Shown: positions 28,619-38,940 of the stretch, piece by piece
How the letters are laid out: every line of letters starts with the position of its first letter
Numbering within the stretch: the stretch's first letter is position 1
NCBI GenBank assembly: GCA_902596925.1
Contig: CACJVT010000002.1
Span: forward strand, 62,001 to 126,000
Length of the DNA: 64,000 nucleotides
From: an uncultured Pelagibacteraceae bacterium
GTDB lineage: Bacteria > Pseudomonadota > Alphaproteobacteria > Pelagibacterales > Pelagibacteraceae
Direction: 5' to 3'
The notes under the pieces: model-generated
Seen by the model: only the letters and a program-made list of their open reading frames with translations
Told to the model about the DNA's origin: nothing
The model's database searches: none
Made by a program: the position numbers and the translations under genes

Positions 28619-29981
28619 AAGCTCCTACGCCTAAAAAAGATACGAACCCGATAACATCAGTTATAGTTGTTACAAAAACACTTGATGCTATAGCTGGATC
28701 TATATTCATCTTTTTTAGTGTGACAGGCACCAATATCCCAAACAAACCTGCAACGATCATTGTCAAAATCATTGAAATTGAAATTATTAAAGAGAGTATA
28801 ATGTCCTGAAACCATAACTGAACAATAAAAGAACTTATAATTGCGAAAATAATTCCATTTAAAATTCCAATATTAAATTCTTTAAAAATATTCTGATTAA
28901 AATTATTTTTTGTTAAATCATTAGTGGCAAGAGTTCTAACTGTTACAGCTAATGTTTGCATTCCAGCATTACCACCCATTGATGCAACTATTGGCATCAA
29001 GAAAGCTAAAACAACCATTTGTTCAATAGTTGCTCCAAATAAACTAATACAATATGTGGCTAAAAATGCAGTGAAAAGATTTAATAACAACCAATTAAAT
29101 CTTCTTTTCGTTTTCGTTATTACTCCATCTGTAATTTCCTCATCGCCTACACCGGCTAATCTTAATGCATCTTCTTCTGCCTCTTCTTTTAAAACTGTTA
29201 GAACATCATCTGACGTGATCATTCCAACTAATTTATTATTTTTATCAATAACACATGCTGAATTTAGATTATAATTTTCAAATGAATTACCAACTTCTTC
29301 TCTATCCATATCTACTGGAACTAAAAAAATAGAGTCATCCATAATTGATGACATTTTTGTTTCTCTTGGTGTTCTTAGAACTTTGGATGATGGTACAGCT
29401 CCAATAGGTTTAAAATTTTCATCAACAATATAAATTTCTAAAAATTGTTCTGGTAAATCTTTATTTTCTCTTAAATAATCAATAGTTTGACCAACAGACC
29501 AGTTACTAGGTATTGCAGTAAATTCTCTCTGCATAATTCTAGCTGCGCTATCCTCAGGATAACTAAGACCCTCCAATAAAGCAAAACGATCTTTAGGTGG
29601 TAGTAAACTTAAAATAGAATTTTTATTTTTTTCATCTACATTTTCAAGAATAGCGATAGCATCGTCGGACTCCAGGTTTTTTAATATTCTAACTATCGCA
29701 TCAGAGGAAAGATATTTTATAATTTCAGTTTGAACTGACTCATTTAACTCAACAAAAACCTCAGGATCTATTTTGAAATTATTAAGTTTAATTAAATTTT
29801 CTCTATCATTTTGCCCTAAGTGTTCTATAATATCAGCTGCATCAGCAGGGTGCATTTCTTTAAATGAATTCGTGATAAAAGTTGCATCATTATTTGAAAT
29901 TTTATCAGTAACTACTTTTATGTACTCTTTATTAAATTCAAAATTGACTTTTTTATCTTTGATTTTTTTAATTAAAGTCAT
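28608..29981 (-). CDS. mgtE: Magnesium transporter MgtE
   Basis: Mg2+-gated Mg2+ channel of the inner membrane. 457 residues in the standard order: an N-domain superhelix (about 1-130, with HPADAADIIEHLG), two CBS domains (about 130-260, with VDMDREEVGNSFENYNLNSA), a plug helix and five transmembrane segments. The pore-region motif MPIVASMGGNAGMQTLAVTVRTLA is clear, as is the C-terminal MNIDPAIASSVFVTTITDVIGF, which contains the conserved Asp of the selectivity filter. It is convergent with panC and divergent from lipB. Confidence 0.96.
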   Translation of the reverse strand: MTLIKKIKDKKVNFEFNKEYIKVVTDKISNNDATFITNSFKEMHPADAADIIEHLGQNDRENLIKLNNFKIDPEVFVELNESVQTEIIKYLSSDAIVRILKNLESDDAIAILENVDEKNKNSILSLLPPKDRFALLEGLSYPEDSAARIMQREFTAIPSNWSVGQTIDYLRENKDLPEQFLEIYIVDENFKPIGAVPSSKVLRTPRETKMSSIMDDSIFLVPVDMDREEVGNSFENYNLNSACVIDKNNKLVGMITSDDVLTVLKEEAEEDALRLAGVGDEEITDGVITKTKRRFNWLLLNLFTAFLATYCISLFGATIEQMVVLAFLMPIVASMGGNAGMQTLAVTVRTLATNDLTKNNFNQNIFKEFNIGILNGIIFAIISSFIVQLWFQDIILSLIISISMILTMIVAGLFGILVPVTLKKMNIDPAIASSVFVTTITDVIGFVSFLGVGAYFL

Positions 29982-30004
29982 AAATTTTCCTATTATTTAG
30001 GTCG

Positions 30005-30029
30005 ATCTTTTAATACATAATCAAAAGAT
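30005..30029. promoter_or_regulatory. 7-bp inverted repeat in the divergent mgtE-lipB promoter region
   Basis: ATCTTTT (30005-30011) and AAAAGAT (30023-30029) form a perfect inverted repeat with an 11-nt spacer in the 60-nt gap between divergent starts. The size and spacing suit a dimeric regulator, but in DNA this AT-rich such repeats also occur by chance. Confidence 0.25.
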
Positions 30030-30041
30030 TACAATTTTTAA

Positions 30042-30662
30042 ATGAGTATAGAAATTAAAAAGTCTGAAAAACCTGTCATTTATGAGGACGCTAAAAAAAT
30101 AATGGAAGAAAGATTGTTAAATGTGGATCAAAATAAATCAAATGAATTAATTTGGACTTTAGAACATCCAGACATTTATACAGCGGGGACAAGCTATAAT
30201 AAAAGTGATATTTTAGATAAATCAATTAAGATTTTAGAGACGAATAGAGGGGGTAAAATTACCTATCATGGACCAGGTCAACTAATTTGTTATTTTGTAA
30301 TAGACCTAAAAAAAAGAAAAAAAGATATAAGAAATTTTATTACAATTATAGAAAAAACAATAATGGAGACGTTACAATTTTTTAATATAAAAACTTTTTC
30401 AGATAAAGAAAATATTGGGATATGGTACAAAGATAACGAACAAACAAAAAAGGTAGCTGCGATTGGAGTAAGAATTAGTAAATGGATAGCTTATCATGGT
30501 TTTTCAATTAATATTAATAACAATTTAGATAAATATAGAGCGATAATTCCATGTGGTATTAAAGATAAAGGAGTCACGAATCTAAAACAAATCAAAGATC
30601 AAAATTATAAAGAATTAGACAAAAAACTAGTTAAAATCTTTATTTCAAATTTGAATAAATAA
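30042..30662 (+). CDS. lipB: Lipoyl(octanoyl) transferase
   Basis: Transfers octanoyl groups from acyl carrier protein to the lipoyl domains of 2-oxoacid dehydrogenases and GcvH. 206 residues with the signature [15 protein letters not shown] (about 67-81), the active-site Lys region [13 protein letters not shown] and the catalytic Cys in [14 protein letters not shown] (about 167-180). Lipoylated GcvH would be needed for breakdown of the glycine made by sarcosine oxidase (inference). The 3' end overlaps the convergent rluC by 23 nt. Confidence 0.95.
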   Translation: MSIEIKKSEKPVIYEDAKKIMEERLLNVDQNKSNELIWTLEHPDIYTAGTSYNKSDILDKSIKILETNRGGKITYHGPGQLICYFVIDLKKRKKDIRNFITIIEKTIMETLQFFNIKTFSDKENIGIWYKDNEQTKKVAAIGVRISKWIAYHGFSININNNLDKYRAIIPCGIKDKGVTNLKQIKDQNYKELDKKLVKIFISNLNK

Positions 30663-31557
30663 GTCTTTTAATTTTTAATAATTTTTTAAAATAATCAGGT
30701 AGTAAAGCTCTATAAGTATATTTTTTGTCTTTAATCATGAATTTTATTTCGTATGCATGAAGCATTAATTCTTTGTTAATACCAATTGTTTTGGTGAAAG
30801 ATTTGTATTTATTATCCCCATAAATTGAGTGACCAATATTAAAAAGTTGTTTTCTTAATTGGTGTTTTCTACCAGTAATAGGTTTCATCTCAACAAGACT
30901 AGAATTAGAATTCTTATCAATGACTTTGTAAATTGTTTTTGCTTTTTCAATAATTTTTTTTCCATTATCATAACGTACTAAATCATCATTCCATTCTCCT
31001 GAATTTTTTTCAAGTTCACCATGACAAATAGCTAGATAAGTTTTATGCACTTTTCTTAATCTAAATAATGATGTTAATAATTGTGCTGTCTCTCTGTTTT
31101 TAGCCATTAAAAGAATACCTGATGTATCTTTGTCTAATCTGTGAACAGAAAAAGGTTTTAAGTCAGAAAAAATTTCACTTTTTTTGAATATATCAATTAA
31201 GTTTTTTTTTGATTTTGTTCCACCCTGAACAGAAATGCCAGCACTTTTATTTAAAACAATAAAATTTTCATTATTATCTATTATTAAATCCTCATTTGCT
31301 TTGATTATTTTATTAGAAGGATTAAAAATTATTTTTTTTTGTAGAATTCTTTCCTCAAATTTAAAACCATAAAAATCAATTTTGTCATTAGATTTTATCT
31401 TATGAGAACTTTTTATTTTTTTTTTATTAACCTTGATTTTTCCTGATCTTAGAGATTTTTCAATTAGGCCTTGGGGAATTCTCCCAATTGTATTACGTAT
31501 CCATTTATCAACACGCATATTATTACACGTTGAATCAACGATGTAACTTTTTAACAT
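30640..31557 (-). CDS. rluC: 23S rRNA pseudouridine synthase, RluC/RluD family
   Basis: 305 residues: an N-terminal S4 RNA-binding domain ([24 protein letters not shown], about 16-39, in two parts) and a pseudouridine synthase domain with the catalytic Asp142 in [16 protein letters not shown] and [12 protein letters not shown] in [13 protein letters not shown]-like form. I name it RluC rather than RluD from general resemblance and its place after rplQ; the exact target uridines cannot be read. It follows rplQ by 9 nt and is the last gene of the long ribosomal run. Confidence 0.9.
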   Translation of the reverse strand: MLKSYIVDSTCNNMRVDKWIRNTIGRIPQGLIEKSLRSGKIKVNKKKIKSSHKIKSNDKIDFYGFKFEERILQKKIIFNPSNKIIKANEDLIIDNNENFIVLNKSAGISVQGGTKSKKNLIDIFKKSEIFSDLKPFSVHRLDKDTSGILLMAKNRETAQLLTSLFRLRKVHKTYLAICHGELEKNSGEWNDDLVRYDNGKKIIEKAKTIYKVIDKNSNSSLVEMKPITGRKHQLRKQLFNIGHSIYGDNKYKSFTKTIGINKELMLHAYEIKFMIKDKKYTYRALLPDYFKKLLKIKRLIYSNLK

Positions 31558-31566
31558 AAAAAAATA

Positions 31567-32016
31567 TTATTTAGATGCAGTGACTAGTTTTTTATCTTCT
31601 TTTTTATCAGGCTCTTTTGAGGTAGATTTTTTCTTTTTATCTACTTTTTTTGCCTCAACATCTCTATCTACAAACTCAATAATTGCCATCGGTGCATTAT
31701 CACCATATCTAAAACCAGCTTTGATTATTCTTGTGTAACCACCCGATCTTTTCTCGTATCTTTTTGATAATGTTTTTTTAACTTTATTTGCAGATTTAAT
31801 ATCTTGTAACTTTGAGACTAAAGCTTTTGTGTTATGAAGAGTATCATTCTTACCTAATGTAATAATTTTATCAGCTTGAGGTTTTAAAAACTTTGCTTTT
31901 GGTAATGTTGTTTTAATTTGCTCATATTTTATCAAAGAATTAAGCATATTTTTTAACAATGCTTTTCTATGCTCGGAAGTTCTATTAAGCTTTTTGTTAG
32001 CAATCCCATGTCTCAT
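31567..32016 (-). CDS. rplQ: Ribosomal protein L17
   Basis: 149 residues, beginning [24 protein letters not shown]-like (first half shown), with [13 protein letters not shown]-type core and [16 protein letters not shown]. About 30 C-terminal residues are an added Lys/Asp/Glu-rich tail not found in the E. coli protein. L17 lines the area around the peptide exit tunnel. It ends the alpha operon rpsM-rpsK-rpoA-rplQ, 2 nt after rpoA. Confidence 0.97.
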   Translation of the reverse strand: MRHGIANKKLNRTSEHRKALLKNMLNSLIKYEQIKTTLPKAKFLKPQADKIITLGKNDTLHNTKALVSKLQDIKSANKVKKTLSKRYEKRSGGYTRIIKAGFRYGDNAPMAIIEFVDRDVEAKKVDKKKKSTSKEPDKKEDKKLVTASK

Positions 32017-32018
32017 TA

Positions 32019-33047
32019 TTATATAGCTTCCTCAAGTTTTTTTGACATTTCAGCAATATTGTCTGGTGGCCAATTAGGTATTTCCATACCTAAATATAAA
32101 GACATTCCTGTTAAAACCTCTTTAATTTCATTCAATGATTTTCTACCAAAATTTGGTGTTCTTAACATCTCGCCCTCTGATTTTTGAACTAAGTCACCGA
32201 TGTAAATTATATTATCATTTTTTAAACAATTCATAGACCTAACAGATAATTCTAATTCATCCACCTTCCTTAGTAAATTTTTATTGAATTCTGGCTCTGT
32301 TGATACTTCTTTGACAGGTGCTTCAACTGGTTCATCAAAATTAATAAACATTTTTAATTGATCTTGAAAAATTCTGGCAGAATAAGCAACTGCATCTTCA
32401 GCTGAAATTGAACCATCAGTTTCTACTTCCATTGTCAATTTATCATAATCAAGAGCTTTACCTTCTCTAGCAGTACTAACTGAGTAAGAAACTTTTTTCA
32501 CTGGACTATATAGAGAGTCTATTGCAATCAAACCTAATGGTGGTTCCTCAGGTTTATTTAGTTCTGCTGGCACATATCCTTTTCCAGTATTAACATTCAT
32601 CTCCATATGAAAACTTGTGTTTTCATCTAAATTGCAAATCACTAATTCTGGATTTAAAATTTCGATATCTGCGAGAGGTGTTATATCAGAAGCTTTTATC
32701 TCACCAGGTCCTTTTGCATCTAGAACAAGTTTTTTGGTTCCTTCAGAGGAAGATTTAAGTGCTAAAGATTTAACATTCAATACTATATCTGTAACATCCT
32801 CTCGTACTCCCTTAATAGAAGTAAATTCATGTAATACACCATCAATTTGTATTGAAGTTACTGCTGTACCTCTAATTGATGATAACAAAATTCTTCTTAG
32901 CGAATTACCTAGCGTGAGGCCATAACCCTTTTCAAGAGGTTCAGCTATAATTTTCGCACGAGATAAGTCGTCACTCATCTGTACATCGATTTTCGATGGT
33001 TTGATAAGTGATTTCCAATTTTTAATATTTACGTTTTCAGTTTCCAT
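32019..33047 (-). CDS. rpoA: RNA polymerase alpha subunit
   Basis: 342 residues. The N-terminal domain (about 1-240) that nucleates RNA polymerase assembly shows [21 protein letters not shown] and [12 protein letters not shown]; the C-terminal domain that contacts UP elements and activators shows the helix-hairpin-helix [15 protein letters not shown] and [14 protein letters not shown]. The start codon overlaps the rpsK stop by 1 nt. Confidence 0.98.
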   Translation of the reverse strand: METENVNIKNWKSLIKPSKIDVQMSDDLSRAKIIAEPLEKGYGLTLGNSLRRILLSSIRGTAVTSIQIDGVLHEFTSIKGVREDVTDIVLNVKSLALKSSSEGTKKLVLDAKGPGEIKASDITPLADIEILNPELVICNLDENTSFHMEMNVNTGKGYVPAELNKPEEPPLGLIAIDSLYSPVKKVSYSVSTAREGKALDYDKLTMEVETDGSISAEDAVAYSARIFQDQLKMFINFDEPVEAPVKEVSTEPEFNKNLLRKVDELELSVRSMNCLKNDNIIYIGDLVQKSEGEMLRTPNFGRKSLNEIKEVLTGMSLYLGMEIPNWPPDNIAEMSKKLEEAI

Positions 33048-33496
33048 TAAACTCTCCTTTTTTTTGGTGGTCTAGTCCCGTTATGCGGCATTGGTGTGGT
33101 ATCTTTTATAGATAAAATTTTAAATCCTCTCGCCTGTAATGCTCTTAGTGCTGTTTCTCTTCCTGAACCAGGTCCTTTTACTTCTACAGATAAAGTTTTC
33201 ATTCCATATTCTAATGCTTTAGAAGCCGCAGCATCTGCAGCAATTTGAGCAGCGTAAGGAGTAGATTTTCGTGATCCTTTAAAACCTTTTTGACCTGCAG
33301 AGGCCCAAGAAATTACATTTCCATTTGTGTCAGCAATTGAAATTATTGTATTATTGAAAGTTGATTGTACAAAAGCAATTCCATTCAAAATATTTTTTTT
33401 TGTTTTTTTCTTTTTTGAGTAAGAACTTTTTTTTGTCTTACTTACTGTTTTTTCATTTTTTTGATCTTTGTTATCAACCTTGTCTACTTTTGCCAT
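33047..33496 (-). CDS. rpsK: Ribosomal protein S11
   Basis: 149 residues; roughly the first 35 form a Lys-rich extension (with a KKKKTKK run) about 20 residues longer than in E. coli. The core is plain: [33 protein letters not shown], and the C-terminus [17 protein letters not shown]11 lies in the platform of the small subunit at the mRNA exit. It follows rpsM by 2 nt. Confidence 0.97.
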   Translation of the reverse strand: MAKVDKVDNKDQKNEKTVSKTKKSSYSKKKKTKKNILNGIAFVQSTFNNTIISIADTNGNVISWASAGQKGFKGSRKSTPYAAQIAADAAASKALEYGMKTLSVEVKGPGSGRETALRALQARGFKILSIKDTTPMPHNGTRPPKKRRV

Positions 33497-33498
33497 AA

Positions 33499-33882
33499 CT
33501 ATTTCTTTAATGGTGTTAATTTTTTACCGGCTATCGCAATTGCTTTACCTTTTCTTGTTCTAGCATTACATCTGGTCCTTTGGCCTCTAACAGGTAATTT
33601 TTTTCTATGTCTTGAGCCTCTGTAACACGCAAGGTCTATTAATCTCTTTATACTCAAAGAATAATCTCTTCTTAAATCACCTTCAACTTTAAAGTTTTGA
33701 TCTATGTACTCTCTAATTTTTAAAATCTCATCATCAGTAAGTTGATTAACCCTCTTATCTTTTGGTATCTTTAATGATGAGCAAATTTGAGAAGAAAATT
33801 TATCACCAATCCCATAAATATATGTAAGTCCAATATGAACAAGTTTATTCTGTGGAATATTTATACCTGCAATACGAGCCAT
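33499..33882 (-). CDS. rpsM: Ribosomal protein S13
   Basis: 127 residues beginning [22 protein letters not shown]-like, with YGIG and the basic tail [16 protein letters not shown] that contacts tRNA in the P site. It is first in the alpha operon and is preceded by 56 nt that hold a good promoter-like sequence, unlike the other junctions in this run. Confidence 0.98.
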   Translation of the reverse strand: MARIAGINIPQNKLVHIGLTYIYGIGDKFSSQICSSLKIPKDKRVNQLTDDEILKIREYIDQNFKVEGDLRRDYSLSIKRLIDLACYRGSRHRKKLPVRGQRTRCNARTRKGKAIAIAGKKLTPLKK

Positions 33883-33906
33883 AATTTGATGATAATTTTT
33901 CAGCCT

Positions 33907-33934
33907 TTTATATAAGAAGATCTTTTAAAGTCAA
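33907..33934 (-). promoter_or_regulatory. Promoter-like sequence ahead of rpsM
   Basis: On the minus strand, TTGACT (33934-33929), 16 nt, then TATAAA (33912-33907), ending 24 nt before the rpsM ATG. It matches the sigma70 consensus well and lies in one of the few real gaps (33883-33938) of the ribosomal block, so the alpha operon may have its own promoter. Confidence 0.5.
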
Positions 33935-33938
33935 CGGC

Positions 33939-34502
33939 TTAAACAGTGAGAAAATTGTCAATTTTGGCTGTTATTTCCTCAATTTTAGAACTGCCATCTA
34001 TCTCATAAAAATTTGGATTATTTGAATAGAAATCTAAAACGGGTTTAGTAGTTTTCATATATGTGTCATATCTTTTAATTATTGTATCTAATTCATCGTC
34101 AGATCTTTTTTCTATAGTTTTTCTCTGCTCAATTCTTTTAATTATTGTATCCTTATTCACATTGAGAAAAAAAATAAAATCTATTTTTTGATTTGATTTT
34201 GTAAGCAACTGCTCAAGATTTTTTGCTTGTGATAGTGATCTTGGATATCCGTCAAATATTAATCTATTATTTTTTTGTGGATCAAAAATCACATTTTCAA
34301 TTAATGTGTTTACTATTTCATCATTTACAAACTTCCCATCATTCATATCTTTAATAATTTTTTTACCAATTTCAGAATTTTTTTGAATTTCTTCTCTAAG
34401 CATATCGCCTGTTGATATTTGAAAATTGTTTAATTTTTTAACCAAATACTTTGCTTGTGTCCCTTTACCAGCGCCTGGTGGTCCAAATAAAATTAAATTC
34501 AC
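33939..34502 (-). CDS. adk: Adenylate kinase
   Basis: Balances ATP, ADP and AMP. 187 residues: P-loop GPPGAGKGTQAK (8-19), AMP-binding ISTGDMLREEI, DGYPRS, and RSDDELDTIIKRYDTY. It is the short form without the zinc-type LID insertion: the LID segment is only a few residues (EQRKTIEKRSDDE). Position between secY and rpsM is the usual alphaproteobacterial order. Confidence 0.97.
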   Translation of the reverse strand: MNLILFGPPGAGKGTQAKYLVKKLNNFQISTGDMLREEIQKNSEIGKKIIKDMNDGKFVNDEIVNTLIENVIFDPQKNNRLIFDGYPRSLSQAKNLEQLLTKSNQKIDFIFFLNVNKDTIIKRIEQRKTIEKRSDDELDTIIKRYDTYMKTTKPVLDFYSNNPNFYEIDGSSKIEEITAKIDNFLTV

Positions 34503-34511
34503 TTTTTAAAA

Positions 34512-35792
34512 CTACCTACCAAATTTAGTTTTTTTAATCAGTTGTTCATATTGAGAGCTCATAAGTCTCGTTTGTATCTGTGTTACTGTGTCAATCGCTA
34601 CAACAACAACAATTAATATTGAGGTACCACCTAAATAAAATGGGATAGGATAATTTGCTATTAAAAATTCTGGCATCAAACAAACTAAAGTCAAATACAA
34701 AGCACCAATAGTTGTCAATTTAGTTAAAATATTTTCGATATAAATTGCTGTGCTTTCCCCTGGTCTGATACCAGGAACAAAACCACCATACTTTCTTAAG
34801 TTATCAGCGGTTTCAGTAGGATTAAATGTTATGGATGTGTAAAAGAATGTAAAAAAAATTATGCCTGATGCATAAAGTAACATATACAAAGGTTGTCCCT
34901 GAGTAAAATACGAACTTAGATTTAGAAATGTTTCACTCTCAGAAATGTTAAAATTTGAAAAAGTTACTGGTAATAAAAGTAAAGCTGAAGCAAAAATTGC
35001 TGGTATTACCCCCGCCTGATTTATTTTCAAAGGAAGATGTGATGACTCGCCACCATACATTTTATTTCCCATTTGTCTTTTTGGATAGTTAATAAGAATT
35101 TTTCTTAAAGCACGTTCCATAAAAACAATAAATAATATAGTTAGTATTAATAAAATAAATATAGCAATAATCATTAAAGTTGATATTGCTCCAGTTCTGC
35201 CTAATTCAAATGTTGTTACTAATGCCCTAGGAATTTCGGCAACAATACCTGCAAAGATTATCAAAGATATTCCATTTCCAATTCCTCTTTGAGTTATTTG
35301 TTCACCTAGCCACATCAGAAAAATTGTACCAGCTACAATTGTTGTCACTGTAGAAATTTTAAAAAATAAGCCAGGATTGATCACTAAATTTGCTGAAGAC
35401 TCTAAACCTACAGATAAACCATAACCTTGAACAGTTGCAAGTAAAACAGTACCGTATCTAGTTATTTGCGTTATTTTTGCTCTTCCTGTTTCACCTTGTG
35501 CTTTGAGATTTTTAAAGTAATCAGATACACCTGTTAACAACTGAACAATAATTGACGAAGATATATATGGCATTATCCCAAGTGCAAAAATAGCCATTCT
35601 GCTCACAGCTCCTCCTGCAAACACATTAAACATTCCTAGTAATCCTTTTTGATTACCCTCCATTAAAACTTTTAATTGCTCTGGGTCAATTCCGGGTAAT
35701 GGAACAAAAGTACCAAATCGGTAAACAGCTAAAATTGCAATGGTAAATATTATTCTATTTCTTAAATCACTACTTGAAGATGACGAGCTCAT
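34512..35792 (-). CDS. secY: Preprotein translocase subunit SecY
   Basis: The protein-conducting channel of the inner membrane, 426 residues with about ten transmembrane segments. Seen: the N-terminal RIIFTIAILAVYRFGTFVPLPGID (two parts), GIMPYISSSIIVQLL around the plug region, GNGISLIIFAGI, and the cytosolic loop GGFVPGIRPGESTA that contacts SecA and the ribosome. It begins 11 nt after rplO ends; SecE of the same complex is encoded at 58478-58669. Confidence 0.98.
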   Translation of the reverse strand: MSSSSSSSDLRNRIIFTIAILAVYRFGTFVPLPGIDPEQLKVLMEGNQKGLLGMFNVFAGGAVSRMAIFALGIMPYISSSIIVQLLTGVSDYFKNLKAQGETGRAKITQITRYGTVLLATVQGYGLSVGLESSANLVINPGLFFKISTVTTIVAGTIFLMWLGEQITQRGIGNGISLIIFAGIVAEIPRALVTTFELGRTGAISTLMIIAIFILLILTILFIVFMERALRKILINYPKRQMGNKMYGGESSHLPLKINQAGVIPAIFASALLLLPVTFSNFNISESETFLNLSSYFTQGQPLYMLLYASGIIFFTFFYTSITFNPTETADNLRKYGGFVPGIRPGESTAIYIENILTKLTTIGALYLTLVCLMPEFLIANYPIPFYLGGTSILIVVVVAIDTVTQIQTRLMSSQYEQLIKKTKFGR

Positions 35793-35803
35793 TTCTTAAA
35801 TTA

Positions 35804-36256
35804 TTATTTCTTTAATTGTATTGATCCACCAATTTTTTCAAGTTTAGCTAATGCTGATTTTGATGCTAAATCTGCCTCAATATTAATTTTATCTTTAATT
35901 TCTCCAGTCCCTAAAATTTTGAGTTTTTTTGAATTTTTATTTATTAAATTTAATTTTTTAAGAGTAGAAGAGTTAAGTACATTATTTGTATCAATAGTTT
36001 TTTTGTTTATAAAGAATTGAATTTTATCTAAATTTAGAATTGCGATATTTTCTTTTTTTAAAGGATTAAAACCTCTTTTTGGTAAACGTCTGTATAATGG
36101 CATTTGACCACCTTCAAAACTTTTAATTGCTACTCCTGATCTGGATTTTTGACCTTTGACTCCTCTGCCTGAAGTTTTACCTTTACCCGAACCTATCCCT
36201 CGTCCAACTCGAATTTTAGATTTTTTTATTTTAGATCTATTATTTAATTTTATCAT
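35804..36256 (-). CDS. rplO: Ribosomal protein L15
   Basis: 150 residues with the conserved Gly-rich N-terminus [24 protein letters not shown] (parts) and [17 protein letters not shown]. The start codon shares one base with the rpsE stop, which leaves no room for rpmD (L30), normally encoded between the two. Confidence 0.97.
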   Translation of the reverse strand: MIKLNNRSKIKKSKIRVGRGIGSGKGKTSGRGVKGQKSRSGVAIKSFEGGQMPLYRRLPKRGFNPLKKENIAILNLDKIQFFINKKTIDTNNVLNSSTLKKLNLINKNSKKLKILGTGEIKDKINIEADLASKSALAKLEKIGGSIQLKK

Positions 36257-36771
36257 TATCCTCTTTTTTCAATTATTTCTGATATTTTTTTATTTCTGAT
36301 TGATGAGATCTGTTTTGGTGAATTTTGTTTCATAAAAGCTTTAATTGTTGCTCTTATTACATTATGTGCATTGGAAGTCCCCATAGATTTTGCAACTATA
36401 TCTTTAACACCTAAAACTTCACAAACAGCCCGAACTGCTCCACCTGCAATTATACCTGTTCCTTTTGAAGCTGATCTTAAGATGATACGGCCAGATCCAT
36501 CTTTTGCTTTAACGTCATGATGAATAGTTCTTCCCTCTCTTAAAGGAATTTGAATTAATTTTCGTCTCGCAATTTCATTAGCTTTTTTGATTGCATCTGG
36601 AACTTGTTTTGCTTTAGCATGAGCAATACCAATTTTTCCAGCTTGGTTACCCACAACTACAAGAGCAGAAAAACCAAACCTTCTTCCACCCTTTACAACT
36701 TTTGTAATTCTATTGATATGTACTAGTTTTTCTAAAATATCATCAGATTTTTTTTCTTTAAAATTATCCAT
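36256..36771 (-). CDS. rpsE: Ribosomal protein S5
   Basis: 171 residues: a double-stranded RNA-binding-like N-domain with [19 protein letters not shown] and [12 protein letters not shown], then [20 protein letters not shown] and [23 protein letters not shown] (parts). S5 helps accuracy of decoding and mRNA entry. It follows rplR by 2 nt. Confidence 0.98.
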   Translation of the reverse strand: MDNFKEKKSDDILEKLVHINRITKVVKGGRRFGFSALVVVGNQAGKIGIAHAKAKQVPDAIKKANEIARRKLIQIPLREGRTIHHDVKAKDGSGRIILRSASKGTGIIAGGAVRAVCEVLGVKDIVAKSMGTSNAHNVIRATIKAFMKQNSPKQISSIRNKKISEIIEKRG

Positions 36772-36773
36772 AA

Positions 36774-37130
36774 TTAAAATTCCAATCCATTTTTTCTTAA
36801 TGTTTCAGCAAAAATTTTTACTCTCCCATGATATTTATATATACCTCTATCAAAATAAATCTTGCTTATTTTCTTTTCTTGAGCTTTTTTTGCCAATTTT
36901 TCGGCGACAATTTTTGAAAGTTCTGACTTATTTTTTGTTTTTGAATCTTTTATATCTTTTTCAACTGATGAAGCAGATAGTAAAGTAATTTTTTTATTAT
37001 CATCAATAATTTGCGCTGAAATATTTTTTGAAGATCTAAATATACTTAGTCTATATCTTTCTGCTTTAGCAGTTTTTTTAAGTTTGTTTGTAACTCTAAA
37101 TTTTTTTCTAGTTTTTGTATCTAACTTCAT
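36774..37130 (-). CDS. rplR: Ribosomal protein L18
   Basis: 118 residues. The family shows in [18 protein letters not shown] and the C-terminal [26 protein letters not shown] (parts). L18 binds 5S rRNA and lies in the central protuberance. Start overlaps the rplF stop by 1 nt. Confidence 0.97.
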   Translation of the reverse strand: MKLDTKTRKKFRVTNKLKKTAKAERYRLSIFRSSKNISAQIIDDNKKITLLSASSVEKDIKDSKTKNKSELSKIVAEKLAKKAQEKKISKIYFDRGIYKYHGRVKIFAETLRKNGLEF

Positions 37131-37669
37131 TATTTTTTCTTACCCTCTTTTTTTAAAATATATTGACCTTTCTCTCGAACACCTTTTCCTTTATAAGGTT
37201 CAATTTTTCTTAGTGACTTTATTTTAGAAGCAACAGTACCAACTAGTTGCTTATCAAAACCAGTTATTTTTAAAGTTGTTTGTTTTTCAATTGCAATCTT
37301 AATTCCATCAGGGATATCAAAATTAATATCATGACTATACCCCAGTTGAAGATTTAGTTGATTTCCTTTCAATGCAGCTCTATAGCCTACGCCTACTAGT
37401 TCTAATACTTTTTCATATCCTTTTACAGATCCAATAACTGCATTATTAATCAAGCTTCTGTTCATTCCCCACAATCTTTTTGTGTTTTGATCAATTGTTT
37501 TTGGACGAATAGCTATTTCTTTACCATCTATTATATTTAGGCTAAAAATTTCTGGGTCAATATTGAGAGATTTCTTACCCAATGGACCCTCTATTCTTAA
37601 AATATTTTCATTAAATACAACCTTAACTTTTTCAGGAATTGAGATGTTTATTTTACCAATTTTAGACAT
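37130..37669 (-). CDS. rplF: Ribosomal protein L6
   Basis: 179 residues from the ATG at 37669 ([15 protein letters not shown]), which lies 1 nt after the rpsH stop; a longer open frame upstream of this would run into rpsH and is rejected. Seen: [31 protein letters not shown], and the C-terminal [24 protein letters not shown] (parts). Confidence 0.97.
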   Translation of the reverse strand: MSKIGKINISIPEKVKVVFNENILRIEGPLGKKSLNIDPEIFSLNIIDGKEIAIRPKTIDQNTKRLWGMNRSLINNAVIGSVKGYEKVLELVGVGYRAALKGNQLNLQLGYSHDINFDIPDGIKIAIEKQTTLKITGFDKQLVGTVASKIKSLRKIEPYKGKGVREKGQYILKKEGKKK

Positions 37670-37670
37670 A

Positions 37671-38066
37671 TTAAAATACCTTGCAAATAATTTCTCCACC
37701 AACTCTTTGTTTTCTTGCATCTATGTCAGTCATCACACCTTTTGGTGTAGATAATATAGCAATGCCTAAACCATTATTTATTTTAGGCAAACTATCTGCG
37801 CTTGAAAAAATTCTTCTTCCAGGTTTTGAAACTCTCTCAAAATTACTTATAACTGGATTGCCAGAGTGATATTTTAGTTCTAAAGATAAAATATTTTTAT
37901 TTTGCTCATTTAAAACTTTAAAATCTTTAATGAAACCCTCATTTTTAAGAATATCTGCAATTTTGCTTTTAAAATTTGATGATGGTAAATCTACTTTTTT
38001 ATGGTTTCTAGCTTGAGCGTTTTTTACTCTTGCTATCATATCTCCTATTGGGTCACTTAAACTCAT
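37671..38066 (-). CDS. rpsH: Ribosomal protein S8
   Basis: 131 residues starting [18 protein letters not shown], with [12 protein letters not shown] and [28 protein letters not shown] at the end. In E. coli S8 represses the spc operon by binding near rplE; no obvious copy of that RNA site was seen here. Confidence 0.98.
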   Translation of the reverse strand: [131 protein letters not shown]

Positions 38067-38078
38067 ACTAATTCCTTT

Positions 38079-38384
38079 CTACCAACTTGATTTAATTAAA
38101 CCTGGAATTTTTCCTTGTAATCCAAGTTGCCTCAATGCAATTCTTGATATTTTTAATTTTCTATAGACACCATGTGGTCTCCCAGTTATTTGACATCTAT
38201 TCATAACTCTATTTTTTGCCGAATTACGGGGTAATTTAGAAAGTTTTTGTTGCGCCTTAAATCTTTCCTCTAAAGAAATTTTTTTATCCATAACTATTTT
38301 TTTAAGCTTAGCTCTTTTTTTATAAAATTTATCTGAAAGTTTAATTCGCCTATTATTTTTATTTATTGAGCTTAATTTAGCCAT
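38079..38384 (-). CDS. rpsN: Ribosomal protein S14
   Basis: 101 residues: the long, zinc-free form (no CxxC pairs), ending RCQITGRPHGVYRKLKISRI-ALRQLGLQGKIPGLIKSSW. It lies between rplE and rpsH as usual for the spc operon. Confidence 0.97.
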   Translation of the reverse strand: MAKLSSINKNNRRIKLSDKFYKKRAKLKKIVMDKKISLEERFKAQQKLSKLPRNSAKNRVMNRCQITGRPHGVYRKLKISRIALRQLGLQGKIPGLIKSSW

Positions 38385-38385
38385 C

Positions 38386-38940
38386 TTAGTTATCTCCTTT
38401 TTTTATGAATGGAAAATTCATTTTTTCTAGTAATGAAAAACTATGTTCCTTGCTCTTAGATGATATTACTATTACAATATCTAGCCCTCTAACCTTATCT
38501 GCTCTATCAAAGCTTACTTCTGGAAATATAATATGTTCTTTAATACCAAATGTATAATTTCCAAATTTATCAAAACCCTTAGCAGATAAGCCTCTAAAAT
38601 CTTTTACTCTAGGAAGTGCTATATTTACAAGTCTATCTAAAAATTCATACATCTTATGTTTTCTTAAAGTAACCTTTAAACCTGCATTGGAACCTTTACG
38701 AGTTTTAAAATTAGCAACAGATTTTTTAAATTTAGTTATTACAGGTTTCTGACCAGTTATTTTTGCCAAGTCCTCCTCACATGATTTCAAAATCTTCGAG
38801 TCATTACCATCAAGACCTAGTCCCATATTCAAAACAATTTTTTCAATCTTAGGACTCATGTTTAAATTTTTAAAACCAAATTCAGTTTTTAATGATGGTT
38901 GTATCTCTTTAAGATAAAGTTCTTTTAATCTTGGTGTCAT
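38386..38940 (-). CDS. rplE: Ribosomal protein L5
   Basis: 184 residues. Seen: KIEKIVLNMGLG, AKITGQKPVITKFKKSVANFK (parts), and RDFRGLSAKGFDKFGNYTFGIKEHIIFPE (parts). L5 binds 5S rRNA and touches the P-site tRNA. Its start shares a base with the rplX stop. Confidence 0.98.
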   Translation of the reverse strand: MTPRLKELYLKEIQPSLKTEFGFKNLNMSPKIEKIVLNMGLGLDGNDSKILKSCEEDLAKITGQKPVITKFKKSVANFKTRKGSNAGLKVTLRKHKMYEFLDRLVNIALPRVKDFRGLSAKGFDKFGNYTFGIKEHIIFPEVSFDRADKVRGLDIVIVISSKSKEHSFSLLEKMNFPFIKKGDN

